Origin: Planctomycetaceae bacterium
Lineage (GTDB): Bacteria > Planctomycetota > Planctomycetia > Pirellulales > Pirellulaceae
Reading direction: 5' to 3'
Assembly: GCA_947463915.1 (NCBI GenBank)
Contig: CANHVO010000007.1
Coordinates: 1-61,036, forward strand
Length of the DNA stretch: 61,036 nucleotides
The position numbers and the translations under genes were made by a program. Numbering within the stretch: the stretch's first letter is position 1; every line of letters begins with the position of its first letter. Positions 45,758-54,695 of this stretch are shown here, one piece after another. A model generated the notes under the pieces. That model saw only the letters and a list, made by a program, of their open reading frames with translations, had not been told where the DNA came from and made no database searches.

Positions 45758-46370
45758 TTCTTAACCTCTTCATCCATTCGTCTACGAGCGGTAAAGTTTC
45801 CAATTGGCCTAGAATTTCGTCCGACGTGATGTAGTCTCCTAGCCCCCGTGTCGCGACTAACCGCGACCTAACGAGCAGATCATAAGTAGATTTTGGGATT
45901 GGAACACTGTCTTCCTCCATCTGAATTGCAGAATCACGAGAAAAATTGCACCTGCGTTGAACGCCGAGCATGTAGCAAGTTGCAAAGTTTCGAACAGCAA
46001 GGAACATCGCGGATAGATCAAAAATTCGACTGGCGTTTGAACTCGTGATGGAACTAAGTGCATCTAGAAATAGGAGATGAAATTTTTGGCAGTCCCATTC
46101 CGCATTGAGGTATGCCTGGGGGGCGCCGAACTTACTCAACGTGTCCATCCCGTCAGAAGCGTACAGAAGTTTCGATTCCATTGCGAGATGCCAAGCGAAT
46201 GGATTTCCCTCAGCCCAAAGTTCGCGAAGCCTTTGCTTCGAATAGATAGAATAAGTATGGGGATCAAATCGCGAGTCAAATCCGTCAACAATCGCCAATA
46301 AGTCAATGTCAGACTGCGGCGTAACTTCGCCTCTGCAAATCGATCCAAAGGCGTAGATATGGTAGGTCAT
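45735..46370 (-). CDS. MNT-like nucleotidyltransferase
   Basis: 211 residues. The N-terminus has the polymerase-beta-type NTase motif: GS at 9-10 and the Asp pair D21/D23 in FGSICRGEVTPQSDIDLLAI. The third catalytic Asp is not obvious. The C-terminal 120 residues are helical (DLSAMFLAVRNFATCYMLGV). Such proteins occur as MNT antitoxins, as Abi toxins that add nucleotides to tRNA, or as second-messenger synthases; here the class is open. Its start overlaps the pentapeptide gene by 4 nt and its end overlaps the small helical gene, so the three are coupled. Confidence 0.75.
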   Translation of the reverse strand: MTYHIYAFGSICRGEVTPQSDIDLLAIVDGFDSRFDPHTYSIYSKQRLRELWAEGNPFAWHLAMESKLLYASDGMDTLSKFGAPQAYLNAEWDCQKFHLLFLDALSSITSSNASRIFDLSAMFLAVRNFATCYMLGVQRRCNFSRDSAIQMEEDSVPIPKSTYDLLVRSRLVATRGLGDYITSDEILGQLETLPLVDEWMKRLRNDAFGTT

Positions 46371-47185
46371 CGGCGATTAAACCTCTTAATGATGACGGAA
46401 AGAAATAGCGCCATCGCCACGAGCCGAAAGAAAACAAGGAATGCGAGATAGCCTTTTGAGTAGTCCGTTGAGTTTGTTGAGTCTGCAGTTCCAAGTAGAA
46501 GTTGAGGAGCACAACAAAATGCATCAGAATAGCTGCTTAACCGCATGGGGTCACGCATGTGCCAAACGTCAATTAACGAAACAACCCCCACTAGAAGGAA
46601 TGCGCTTCGGATCAACTTTGCAGTGCTTTCTCCATTTCCCCAAAGAACATCCAAGAATCTGAACTTAAGCCATCGAAAATAAGCCCCCACGCGAGCCATG
46701 CCTTTGTACTTACGTCGATAGTACTGTTCATTGCATGCCCACGATTTATGCAAATGTGTCTGAATTGCCTGCAACTCAAACTGAATTGCTTTATTGACTG
46801 ATTCTGAATCGCCGATCTGCTGAAAGTTCATACGAAGTGTTCTAGCAAAGCGGAGTTTCAGATTTTCAAAGGCCGGTGCGTTGTTGTCTAGCACGTCAAT
46901 ATCAACAAGAGTTCGCTCAAAAGTTGCATAGTCAAACTTACAGCCGCTAAAACTAGAGCCTTGAAGCATGCAGCTTACGAAACGACAACCTGTGAAGTCG
47001 CACGAATCGAATACACAATCACGAAGGTACGACGCATCAAATGTGCAGTATCTAAAATCGACACGTTCAAATCGCTTTCCCTTTGCAACCAATCGCGTAA
47101 AGAGTCGATTGGCATACTCTTGCTCGGTGACATCGGTATCGAATTTCTTGTCTTTTTCCTCTTTTTTCCCACTTTTGCCAAGCAT
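46367..47185 (-). CDS. Pentapeptide-repeat protein with two membrane helices
   Basis: 272 residues. The N-terminus is charged; residues about 39-92 form pentapeptide repeats (RFERVDFRYCTFDASYLRDC, VFDSCDFTGCRFVSCMLQGS). A helical middle is followed by two hydrophobic helices near the C-terminus (LIRSAFLLVGVVSLIDVW; GYLAFLVFFRLVAMALFLSV). The segment between them (FCCAPQLLLGTAD) has a loose likeness to the pore of two-helix ion channels, with the selectivity signature decayed. First gene of the NTase operon. A membrane effector is a plausible reading; not shown. Confidence 0.7.
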   Translation of the reverse strand: MLGKSGKKEEKDKKFDTDVTEQEYANRLFTRLVAKGKRFERVDFRYCTFDASYLRDCVFDSCDFTGCRFVSCMLQGSSFSGCKFDYATFERTLVDIDVLDNNAPAFENLKLRFARTLRMNFQQIGDSESVNKAIQFELQAIQTHLHKSWACNEQYYRRKYKGMARVGAYFRWLKFRFLDVLWGNGESTAKLIRSAFLLVGVVSLIDVWHMRDPMRLSSYSDAFCCAPQLLLGTADSTNSTDYSKGYLAFLVFFRLVAMALFLSVIIKRFNRR

Positions 47186-47384
47186 TTACGCCTCACGCCT
47201 AAGTTTGCAAACACTGAAAACGACGGGACCCTGTACGAAGCCAAGGAGAGCGACGATTGTAGCACCCTAAGCGGGGGCTGGTTGCATTCGGCGACCTGCG
47301 ATGACAGCAGTATTCGGATTTGATAGACCGATTTGGACAAAGCATTGCATCCAATGACTGAGCTCTACCTATGCGGATCGACTT

Positions 47385-47431
47385 GTCTCGACTATGCCGA
47401 CAAGTTTGCACAATACTTCGGACTTGAATAG
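47385..47431 (+). pseudogene. Decayed HTH 3' end
   Basis: Fifty-two bases (47385-47436) match 45304-45355 of the XRE gene with six differences. In the same frame it reads LDYADKFAQYFGLE followed by TAG where the intact gene has Leu. No upstream HTH remains. With the intact gene it flanks the minus-strand NTase operon as direct repeats. Confidence 0.75.
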
Positions 47432-47450
47432 AAACCCTAGGTTCTTGACT

Positions 47451-48263
47451 CTACCAGTGGTTTTTTTCACACCACGCTAAATCACTTTTAGAGACATTTT
47501 TCCTAGGAATTAATTCAGTTGAGAAATCAGATTTCACCAGAGTAAGCGTTGATTCGTTGGAGTCAATTATCTCCGCTTCGATTGACTCGCCGTCAATAGT
47601 CCACTTCTTGAAAAATGGATTGACGGGTTTCTTTTTACCTTCTCCCTGGCTTTGACAGAATCGAATCAATTCGCGTTCTTCTTTAGGCGTTAGGGCAACG
47701 GCCTTTAGAACGGTGTGAGCTCCAACTTTAGCATTCCCGGTGATGCAGAAAAGATTCGGAAGTGTGTATTCGCCTCCTTCAGCCATCTTTGACGCATCGA
47801 TGTTTTCAAGTTTTAGAAAAGGTAAGTCTCCGAATCGAACAACAGCATTTTTCGAATCGATCAAGTGAACTACTTTGATTGAATCCTGTAAAATCTCAGT
47901 TCCACGAAATTGGTTAACGTCACGGACGTCCTGGCGTTTTTCGCCGAGCACGCCGACCAATCCCACTTCCTTGTTGTCTTGGTGAATGTATGGGGTAACC
48001 CATCCGGTAGCTAATTGGAGCTTGCAACATCGATTGATTCGGATCGCATCCTTAATTTTGGCTTCGTCGAATGCTCTTCTGTTTTTCAGTACGCTCTCCG
48101 ACTTAATTAGATTCTCTTTCAAAGCACCTTGCAGTTCCGAAAAAATCTTGCGACCTTGAGTCAATGCAGCGTTCTTGAATTCGTCGCTTACTTGAGCGAT
48201 CGCAGTCGAGCCAAAGGAGGCTATCAAACCGAACAGGCATAAAACAAAACTCAAATTCCTCAT
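47451..48263 (-). CDS. Secreted SHD1-like protein
   Basis: About 270 residues from ATG 48263, the start that gives a signal peptide (MRNLSFVLCLFGLIASFGST to IAQ); the longer start at 48293 is less likely. The C-terminus, KWTIDGESIEAEIIDSNEST to NVSKSDLAWCEKNHW, has the layout of the SLA1-homology-like SHD1 domain common in planctomycete secreted proteins. The middle (GWVTPYIHQDNKEVGLVGVL) is not recognised. It is the last gene before attR, so it is probably cargo, although its type is host-like. Function unknown. Confidence 0.75.
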   Translation of the reverse strand: MRNLSFVLCLFGLIASFGSTAIAQVSDEFKNAALTQGRKIFSELQGALKENLIKSESVLKNRRAFDEAKIKDAIRINRCCKLQLATGWVTPYIHQDNKEVGLVGVLGEKRQDVRDVNQFRGTEILQDSIKVVHLIDSKNAVVRFGDLPFLKLENIDASKMAEGGEYTLPNLFCITGNAKVGAHTVLKAVALTPKEERELIRFCQSQGEGKKKPVNPFFKKWTIDGESIEAEIIDSNESTLTLVKSDFSTELIPRKNVSKSDLAWCEKNHW

Positions 48264-48569
48264 CGCGGCATCCCAAATAGAGTGATAAGCCAACCAACCA
48301 CAGGAATTCGTCGATGATTCGTGAACCTACCGGGCTGGAGTCCAATTGATTTGGTTAGTTTAACGACACGCAATCAGTTCGAACACGAACGAACAATCAA
48401 AAAGACCGAATCGCAGCCGCCCGGTATTTACCGTTTTCTCGATCCGGCACTTACTGAATACCCTTGTAAATGACTGTTATTGTCTGTTATGCTTTTACCG
48501 GGATTGAGATTGCTGAAAAGCATGGATTTCCCAGGAAAAACGTCGGTTTTTTGCGGTTTTTCGTCCTGT
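48264..48569. other. Right end of island
   Basis: 306 bp without a supportable gene. CGGTATTTACCGTTTT near 48422 resembles the palindrome next to attL (23053-23074). Two T-rich GGTTTTT segments precede attR. These may be recombinase arm sites, by position only. Confidence 0.5.
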
Positions 48570-48613
48570 TTGTGGTTCCGCAGGTCGGGGGTTCGAGCCC
48601 CCTCTATCACCCT
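48570..48613 (+). other. attR of the island
   Basis: 44 bp identical to 22936-22979: the tRNA-His 3' half, without the 5' half, so it is a cut-off copy and not a tRNA gene. It marks the right boundary of the island. Confidence 0.93.
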
Positions 48614-48918
48614 TAGTGAATTTCAATGTTTTTCCAGGTTGGAACGCGTTCTTTGCGTATCTTTGCCAGGATCCGCCAAAGCATCGCTTCCTGCCGGATT
48701 TAGTGTGCACTTCTGTTGGTAGACCTGCCGAATTTCTGTTTCTAAGCACATCCGCATGTGTCGTCGAGTGAAACAAACCAATAGCCGTTGGGCGCTAGCC
48801 CCGGTTTTCGACGAATGTCGAGCAATTGGAAAACCGGGGCTAGCGCCCAACGGCTAATTTGTCCGAAAAACTCATGCCGAAATGCTTATATGCGCTCATC
48901 CAACGAATCAGCTACAGC
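48614..48918. other. Intergenic region right of attR
   Basis: 305 bp without a supportable gene. It contains a large palindrome (48782-48856), which may also end transcription of the TIGR03032 gene on the minus strand, although no U tract follows. Confidence 0.6.
48782..48856. repeat. Dispersed palindrome family B, copy 1
   Basis: 28-nt arms pair perfectly (48782-48809 with 48829-48856); the loop holds CGACGAATGTCGAG. The arm begins TAGCCGTTGGGCGCTAGCCC. Diverged relatives lie at 58247-58320, about 54185-54240 and about 57868-57915, sharing the loop motif CGACATTCGTCGAG in either orientation. Confidence 0.92.
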
Positions 48919-49965
48919 TTAAACTGACCAGATCTCGCGGTCTTTTCCGTTTTGCTGGCTGCCGGAATAGAGAGGGTTTGAGAAGCCGCTCAGGACTTCG
49001 ACGGCAAAGATTTCATCCACGCCCGAATTGAACTTGAGAACCGCCACCGTGCGTCCCGTGGTCAAGTCGATGATTCCCACACCGCAGCGCATCGACTCTG
49101 GATTCTCGGTAACGGGTAGCCCACCAAAGAGATTGGATTCGCGGCCTCGCGACAATCCAATAAACGCAAACTCTCGCGAAAACGATAGCCCTCGCAGAAA
49201 GCCGGGCAAGTACTCGACCGGTACAAACCGCGACTTGTCCAAGTCGACAAAGCCGAACTCGCCGGTCCCCGAGTTGAGCGCCCAAAGGCGATCGCCATAC
49301 CAGCGAGGAGAATGAGGCATCGTTAGCCTAGAACACACGGATGTGTTCGTGACGACATCGTAAACGCATCCGCCGTCACGTTTATGGTTTCTCCAGCCTG
49401 CGGGTTCCGCCGTCGACGCGATCATCGTTGCATAAGCTGGACTGCCGCTACGCATTGCCAATCCATTCAAATGGCAACTGTCATGCTCGCCGATCTGCTC
49501 AATAAAGTCGGGCTGCCATCGAGGCTCGAAACACACATCTTGGCGCAAAGTACACAAACATGAGAAAAGCGTATTGACCATCCAGAGACCATCGTGTCCC
49601 CAGCCAAGCTCATGACTATGAACGTTCCCCGTATAAACGCTCGAGCGGGAGATGAACGCTCCGTCAAATGAACTACCTTGCCATTGGTCCTGCAATGCTT
49701 GATGCATGGGGTAGAGGAAATGAACCTGCCTCCCGGCGCCAATGGCGATGCATGTCTCGCTGACGGCTATTCCCATAGCCGATGGGAAATCGAGATAAGA
49801 GACCTGCAATTCCCCATCGTGAACACCGATGGAAATCACCTTGCCAGCCTGATAAGTCGAAACCAAGAGCGAGCAATTCTGCTGCTGAAGGATGGTCGGG
49901 AACAGCGAGGTATGTTCGAGTTCAATATCGATCTTGTTTGGCTGGTTCATGGCAATCTTCGTCAC
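48919..49965 (-). CDS. TIGR03032-type protein
   Basis: About 343-348 residues: a GTG at 49965 lies in a GTGA overlap with the kinase stop, and an ATG at 49950 is the alternative. Recognisable segments are QQNCSLLVSTYQAGKVISIG, VHSHELGWGHDGLWMVNTLF, WQPDFIEQIGEHDSCHLNGL and MPHSPRWYGDRLWALNSGTG, which are hallmarks of TIGR03032. The family is a six-bladed-propeller-like group of unknown function. It is translationally coupled to the Ser/Thr kinase, so it may be in the same signalling output; unusual for this family to be coupled to a kinase, as far as I know. Confidence 0.85.
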   Translation of the reverse strand: MTKIAMNQPNKIDIELEHTSLFPTILQQQNCSLLVSTYQAGKVISIGVHDGELQVSYLDFPSAMGIAVSETCIAIGAGRQVHFLYPMHQALQDQWQGSSFDGAFISRSSVYTGNVHSHELGWGHDGLWMVNTLFSCLCTLRQDVCFEPRWQPDFIEQIGEHDSCHLNGLAMRSGSPAYATMIASTAEPAGWRNHKRDGGCVYDVVTNTSVCSRLTMPHSPRWYGDRLWALNSGTGEFGFVDLDKSRFVPVEYLPGFLRGLSFSREFAFIGLSRGRESNLFGGLPVTENPESMRCGVGIIDLTTGRTVAVLKFNSGVDEIFAVEVLSGFSNPLYSGSQQNGKDREIWSV

Positions 49966-52900
49966 TTCCCGTTGATCAACGAATTTGCTTCGTCGAACAA
50001 GGCCTGCGTCGATTCGCTAACCCGTTCAGGTTCAGGTAGCTTGACTGACTTTAATGTTTCTGCAGCAGCCTCTGCCTGGCCTAGTTGGAATTGGCATATG
50101 GACAAAAATAGTTGCCCGATAAATTCATCTCTCTTTATTTTTAAGTTCGATTTATGCAAATACTCCATCGCCTCGCCATATCTTCGAAGTCGGAAAAGTG
50201 CTGCACCGTGCATCAACAACGACGTGTTATCCCTCTGTTCAGTAGGAATAGCTAGAATCGCCGCCAATGCCCTTTCGTATTCCGTTGCCTCTAACCCCTT
50301 TCGCGAAACAATCTTCAGGCAGAAATTGTTAACGTAATATGCACCAACACCAAAATTCCATTGTCGAGCAAACTCCTTTGCATGATCAACATGCCTCTTA
50401 TGAATATCTGTTGGCTTCAGCTCGTTTAGCTTCAATAGTACCGATTCCTTTAGATAGCCGCAGTCTTCTTTGACGGAATCAAACAATTCCTGTCCCAGTG
50501 AATGATCGATCTGGATCGCTTCATCGAGCAACCTAGCAACTCCCCATTTTCTGCTTGCAGTCAAGCTTTTGTCGTTTAGGAGTGCAGGCAATAACTGGCT
50601 TGTCGAAAGGTCGCTCAACATCAACTCTTTCACGTATTGAGTGGACGGACCAAACTCATCGGCACAATCTTTCCAGTATGCCTGCTTTTCCTCTAAGGGG
50701 CGAAGGTCCCACGCAACCCGCGTTCCGTCTCTTAACGTTAGAAGGATGCATCGCCCGTCGATGGAGGATTGCAAATTGGTTACTACCTTTTCTTGCCGGA
50801 ACGAAGCTAATTCACGTAGCGATTTAGCGTCGAAGACACGTAGGTTGTTGCCATCCGCCACAAAAATGCGTTTTTCAGATTCGTTTGACACTGCGACAGG
50901 GTTTGGCACCGAGGTATCAATCGTGCCCACGCGATCCCCGTTTCTTTCTACAGTTATGACACCACCTGCTCGTATGCTAAACAACAGTTTAACGTCTGGT
51001 GAGTTAACATCGCGAACTTTCGGGTTGCAGGATTCTAGAAATGCATCGCTCTCTAAAGATGCAAAATCCAACTCCTTGAATTCAGGAGATTTTACCTCCG
51101 TATCGCTAAATGTTGAGATTCCATTGTCAAGCCTTTGTACGTCCAAGACGGCTCTATCCGCAATCGCGACACGGGCAGCACTAAGATGAGTTAATGAGGG
51201 TTGCGTTACTGAGGCACTTGCAACATGTGCCTGGCCGATACGAACGCCCGACTCTGACCACAACGAAACATCGCAAGAAGGTGCTCCATCCTTTGCCAGG
51301 TAGGGAAACTCTAGCTTTTTGTCAGCGGAACCTAACATCGGGAAGCAAATTGGGTCTAGAGTTACCGCGTCAACAATGCGAAAGTGACCAGAGTTGCAGT
51401 TGAAAATCAATGTTTTCTTATTCGCGCCAAAAGCGATTGATTCGCTTATGTAGTAACCTGGATAGAGAATTGGAACGGATTCTCTGAGTTTCCTTCCATC
51501 GCTGCTCCACAAAGAAATATTTGAAGTACTTTCGGAAAGGGTGCCCGTCGTTCGTACGACAATCTGTTGTCCCTCGACAAGGAATTTATATGAATATGAT
51601 TCCCAGTTACGATCCGAGAATTCTTGATGTGCCTTTTGTAGGCCGGTTGGCTGTGCTTTCCAAAACGTGGCGCGATATTTCGTTTTCGCTAGATCGCCGA
51701 GCGATTCGTAGGTCAATGCAAAGGATCCATCTGGACTAATCGCCAACAGTCCTTCTTCAAATGTCCCGACCAGTTTGCCTTGACGATCGTAAGCTTCGCA
51801 CACCGCGCCTTGTTTGAAACATACGAAATTTGCATCGGCTACGAACCTTGCGACTTTCGCTTTTGCTTGTACGATCAGCTTTCCATCGACGTCAAACCAG
51901 GAAATGTTCCCTTGGGACTGAGAGATGAGAAAGGAATCTCCTTTAGGGCTCAATTCCAAGCTTGGCAATTCTGACTTATCGAGCATTCCCGAGCGTCCGA
52001 CTTCATTACCTTGAAAATCCCAAATTCGGAATCGCTCCGGTTCGATGGAGATAAAGCGGTCTGGCTTCGAAAGTACAGCGAAACCACCCCACACTCCGAT
52101 GCGATCACTGCTCTTGCAGACGATTTTTGAATTTGCTTCTGCTGATTTGGTATTCCAAAGCCTAATTACATTGTCGTGGCAAGCGGTTACAACAGACAAA
52201 CCGTCATTGCTAAAATAGGCGTCGCGAACCTCCGATGGGTGCTCCATCGCTACGGATACCGGATTGCCTTGCAAGTCAAAGACTTGAATGGTCTTCTCGT
52301 CCAAGTGGACCAGGACCATGGTCTCGTCTGAACTGAAGATGTAGCTAAAGACACCCCCATCTGTATCACGGATTGCCGATTCTGGTAGCGTACCGATCAA
52401 GCAACTCACCTGTCGTTCCAAAAAATAAAACTCGAAGTCTCGCAGCGACTCGGGGCAAGCTAACAACCGTTTTTTTGCCGTTTTTAAATCATTGTTTGCT
52501 ATCGCTGATTGAATGAGGCTGATGTTGGCAATGTATGCTTCTAGTTCTGCCGCATTTCTTGCCGCGACCGCTTGATCGCGGGCGTCGACGGATTCTTGTT
52601 TGGCTTTTCGTTCTAGAGTCGCGACGTGTTGCGCACGCAAAAATCCGATTGTTGTTCCTACTAGCCCTAAGCCTAAGGCGCTCGTAACTGCCGATGCGGC
52701 CAAGACGATTCCGCGATTACGGCTCGCAAACTTTCTGAGCATGTAAGTTGTCGAGGGGGGACTCGCTTCGACAGCCTCTTGGTTCAAGAATCGAAAGATG
52801 TCTTCCGAGAATGCCATGGCTGAACTGTAGCGACGTTCTCGTTCCTTTGACAACGCCTTCATCACGATCCAATCGAGTTCTCCTTTGACAAAGCGACCCA

Positions 52901-53927
52901 GTCGAAGTGGTTCGACTTGACGCATGGCAGCGATGCTCGGCAAGGCTTCGCTGGCGCTCAAACGTAGACTAGGCTTGGGTGGCTCGTAGTCGCGAATCAG
53001 TTTCATCAACTCATCCACCCCCTTCTTATGCATCGTGTCTTTTGTCAGAGGGGTGGTGCCAGTGAGGAGTTCATACAGCAAAACGCCCAGCGAATAGACG
53101 TCGGCTCGGATGTCGATATCGATCGCGTTGAGTACCGCTTGTTCGGGAGCCATGTACATCGGTGTTCCGGCAATCGCACCGAGCGCGGTAAACAGGGTTT
53201 GCTCCGTCAATTGCGTACCACCAATGGCTTTCGCAAGTCCGAAATCGATGATCTTCAAGACAGGGCGATCGTCGTGACTTTCAACGAGAATGTTGCTGGG
53301 CTTGAGATCGCGATGAATGATCCCTTTTTGGTGAGCGTGATGGACGGCGCTGCACGATTGTCGAAATAGCTCAAGTCGCTCTTGGATCGGCAATCGCCTC
53401 TCGTCGCAAAAATTGGTAATCGGAATCCCTTTGACCAGTTCCATGACGAAGTACGGTCTGCCTGCTCCGACCCCTTGATCGTTTTCGCCAACGATCCCAG
53501 CTTCAAAGACTTTGGCGATATTGGGGTGATTCATGAGAGCGAGGGCTTGGCGCTCAGCGTCGAATCGAGCGAGAACGGCTCGTGAATCCATGCCTGGTTT
53601 GACAAGTTTGATCGCAACGCGGCGTCGGACCGGCTTTTCTTGATCGGCCATCCAAACTTCGCCCATGCCTCCTTCGCCAAGCCGTTGCAGCAACTTAAAA
53701 TTGCCGATGCGAGGCGAACGTTTGGGATCGATCGAGGTGAAGGCGTTGGTGGTGCCGTCCACCGCAAAATGTTTCTGATTAGACAAGAACTGACGGATCT
53801 CTTCTGCAAATTCGGGGTTGGCTTGGATGATCGTCTCAGGATCGGAATGATCGCCACGCGATTGAGACGCCAGGATCTCAGCCAGGATTTGGTCGAGCCG
53901 CTCGTCGGATGATTCTCGGTTTGGCAT
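49962..53927 (-). CDS. Ser/Thr protein kinase with propeller sensor
   Basis: About 1321 residues from ATG 53927; the longer reading to 54056 includes an unlikely leader. The kinase domain (about 72-340) has P-loop GEGGMGEVW, VAIKLV, HRDLKPSN, DFGLAK and APEQ. A membrane helix (AASAVTSALGLGLVGTTIGF) lies near 420-440. The rest is beta-rich and WD40/propeller-like (FSSDETMVLVHLDEKTIQVF, FSNDGLSVVTACHDNVIRLW, ISPDGSFALTYE), followed by a TPR-like end (MEYLHKSNLKIKRDEFIGQL). Probably a membrane kinase with an extracytoplasmic sensor. It is divergent from an ECF sigma factor, the usual planctomycete pairing. Confidence 0.93.
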   Translation of the reverse strand: MPNRESSDERLDQILAEILASQSRGDHSDPETIIQANPEFAEEIRQFLSNQKHFAVDGTTNAFTSIDPKRSPRIGNFKLLQRLGEGGMGEVWMADQEKPVRRRVAIKLVKPGMDSRAVLARFDAERQALALMNHPNIAKVFEAGIVGENDQGVGAGRPYFVMELVKGIPITNFCDERRLPIQERLELFRQSCSAVHHAHQKGIIHRDLKPSNILVESHDDRPVLKIIDFGLAKAIGGTQLTEQTLFTALGAIAGTPMYMAPEQAVLNAIDIDIRADVYSLGVLLYELLTGTTPLTKDTMHKKGVDELMKLIRDYEPPKPSLRLSASEALPSIAAMRQVEPLRLGRFVKGELDWIVMKALSKERERRYSSAMAFSEDIFRFLNQEAVEASPPSTTYMLRKFASRNRGIVLAASAVTSALGLGLVGTTIGFLRAQHVATLERKAKQESVDARDQAVAARNAAELEAYIANISLIQSAIANNDLKTAKKRLLACPESLRDFEFYFLERQVSCLIGTLPESAIRDTDGGVFSYIFSSDETMVLVHLDEKTIQVFDLQGNPVSVAMEHPSEVRDAYFSNDGLSVVTACHDNVIRLWNTKSAEANSKIVCKSSDRIGVWGGFAVLSKPDRFISIEPERFRIWDFQGNEVGRSGMLDKSELPSLELSPKGDSFLISQSQGNISWFDVDGKLIVQAKAKVARFVADANFVCFKQGAVCEAYDRQGKLVGTFEEGLLAISPDGSFALTYESLGDLAKTKYRATFWKAQPTGLQKAHQEFSDRNWESYSYKFLVEGQQIVVRTTGTLSESTSNISLWSSDGRKLRESVPILYPGYYISESIAFGANKKTLIFNCNSGHFRIVDAVTLDPICFPMLGSADKKLEFPYLAKDGAPSCDVSLWSESGVRIGQAHVASASVTQPSLTHLSAARVAIADRAVLDVQRLDNGISTFSDTEVKSPEFKELDFASLESDAFLESCNPKVRDVNSPDVKLLFSIRAGGVITVERNGDRVGTIDTSVPNPVAVSNESEKRIFVADGNNLRVFDAKSLRELASFRQEKVVTNLQSSIDGRCILLTLRDGTRVAWDLRPLEEKQAYWKDCADEFGPSTQYVKELMLSDLSTSQLLPALLNDKSLTASRKWGVARLLDEAIQIDHSLGQELFDSVKEDCGYLKESVLLKLNELKPTDIHKRHVDHAKEFARQWNFGVGAYYVNNFCLKIVSRKGLEATEYERALAAILAIPTEQRDNTSLLMHGAALFRLRRYGEAMEYLHKSNLKIKRDEFIGQLFLSICQFQLGQAEAAAETLKSVKLPEPERVSESTQALFDEANSLINGK

Positions 53928-54695
53928 GTTAAGTGACCAGCGCTCAAGTGTCGATTGTTGGTTGGATTGGCAGGGCCGCGTGCTTGTGACGCCATGGTCA
54001 CGTATTCTATTTTGAAACCCGCGTTCGTGGAGCGTTACTCGTGTTTTCTCGAGCATTTGAAGTCCCAGTGAAGGCCATTACTATATAAGACGACAATCTC
54101 CGACCAACGAACCGCTGACTCGGAAAGAAATTTCCGACTAGGCTCAGATTTGCGAGCCACAACCGCTAATTGTTTGCTTTCTATTAGCCGTTGGTCGCTA
54201 CTAGCCGCGGTTTCCGCTAGTACTCGACATTCGTCGAGAACTCAAAAACTTGTGTCGAGGAGCTTAGCCACGAAAATGCACAAGATACACAAAAGGTGAC
54301 TCCTGATTCCCTTGGTATTGAGCTAGGGGGTTAAGAGTCGTGGGGGGACGTTAGGTCTTGTGGAGCCATTTCTCCATGATTCTTCCGCTTCTATCCCGAT
54401 ACGGATTTCAGAAAGTAGCCGGGGGGCGATCGGAGCGCAATACACGAATCTTTTTCCCATGGTGTCGCTCCGCTCAACCACCGGCTAATGTCTGATATCC
54501 TTTCAGGATGTAAAGTTTCTCAAGCAGAGCGAAGAGAGGATTCAAGACAATTGACCTATTCGAGGCAGGGGTATTATTTGCATAGATTCTTTTGTGAGTT
54601 TTGTGCCCTTTCGTGGCTAGAAGCGGAGCCAGCCAATCAGTCGATAGTCATTTTGGCAAGCTCGATGCTGACCCTATGACGACAAGGAAATTACA
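53928..54695. other. Intergenic region between kinase and ECF gene
   Basis: 768 bp in a divergent arrangement without a supportable gene. It holds a degenerate family B palindrome (54185-54240). I see no convincing promoter, though ECF genes often self-activate. Confidence 0.5.

Larger units (their letters stand above)
22936..48613. mobile_element. tRNA-His integrative island, 25.6 kb
   Basis: Bounded by exact 44-bp repeats of the tRNA-His 3' half. A tyrosine recombinase gene starts about 125 bp inside attL, the classical arrangement for tRNA-targeting elements. The inside holds a helicase-primase replication module, an excisionase-like HTH, a type I R-M locus with extra nucleases, a tape-measure-like protein, a toxin-antitoxin pair, a serine recombinase and an NTase operon. 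I see no relaxase, conjugation, capsid, portal or terminase gene, so the element is either mobilised by a helper or a non-phage integrative island. Most genes run on the plus strand away from attL. Confidence 0.9.

Noticed and set aside
22936-48613. Complete prophage
   Set aside because: Only a tape-measure-like gene is phage-like; no terminase, portal, capsid, lysis or other tail gene is visible.
22936-48613. Integrative and conjugative element
   Set aside because: No relaxase, coupling protein or type IV secretion gene is visible.
48570-48613. Second tRNA-His gene
   Set aside because: It lacks the acceptor 5' half, D arm and half the anticodon stem; it is attR.
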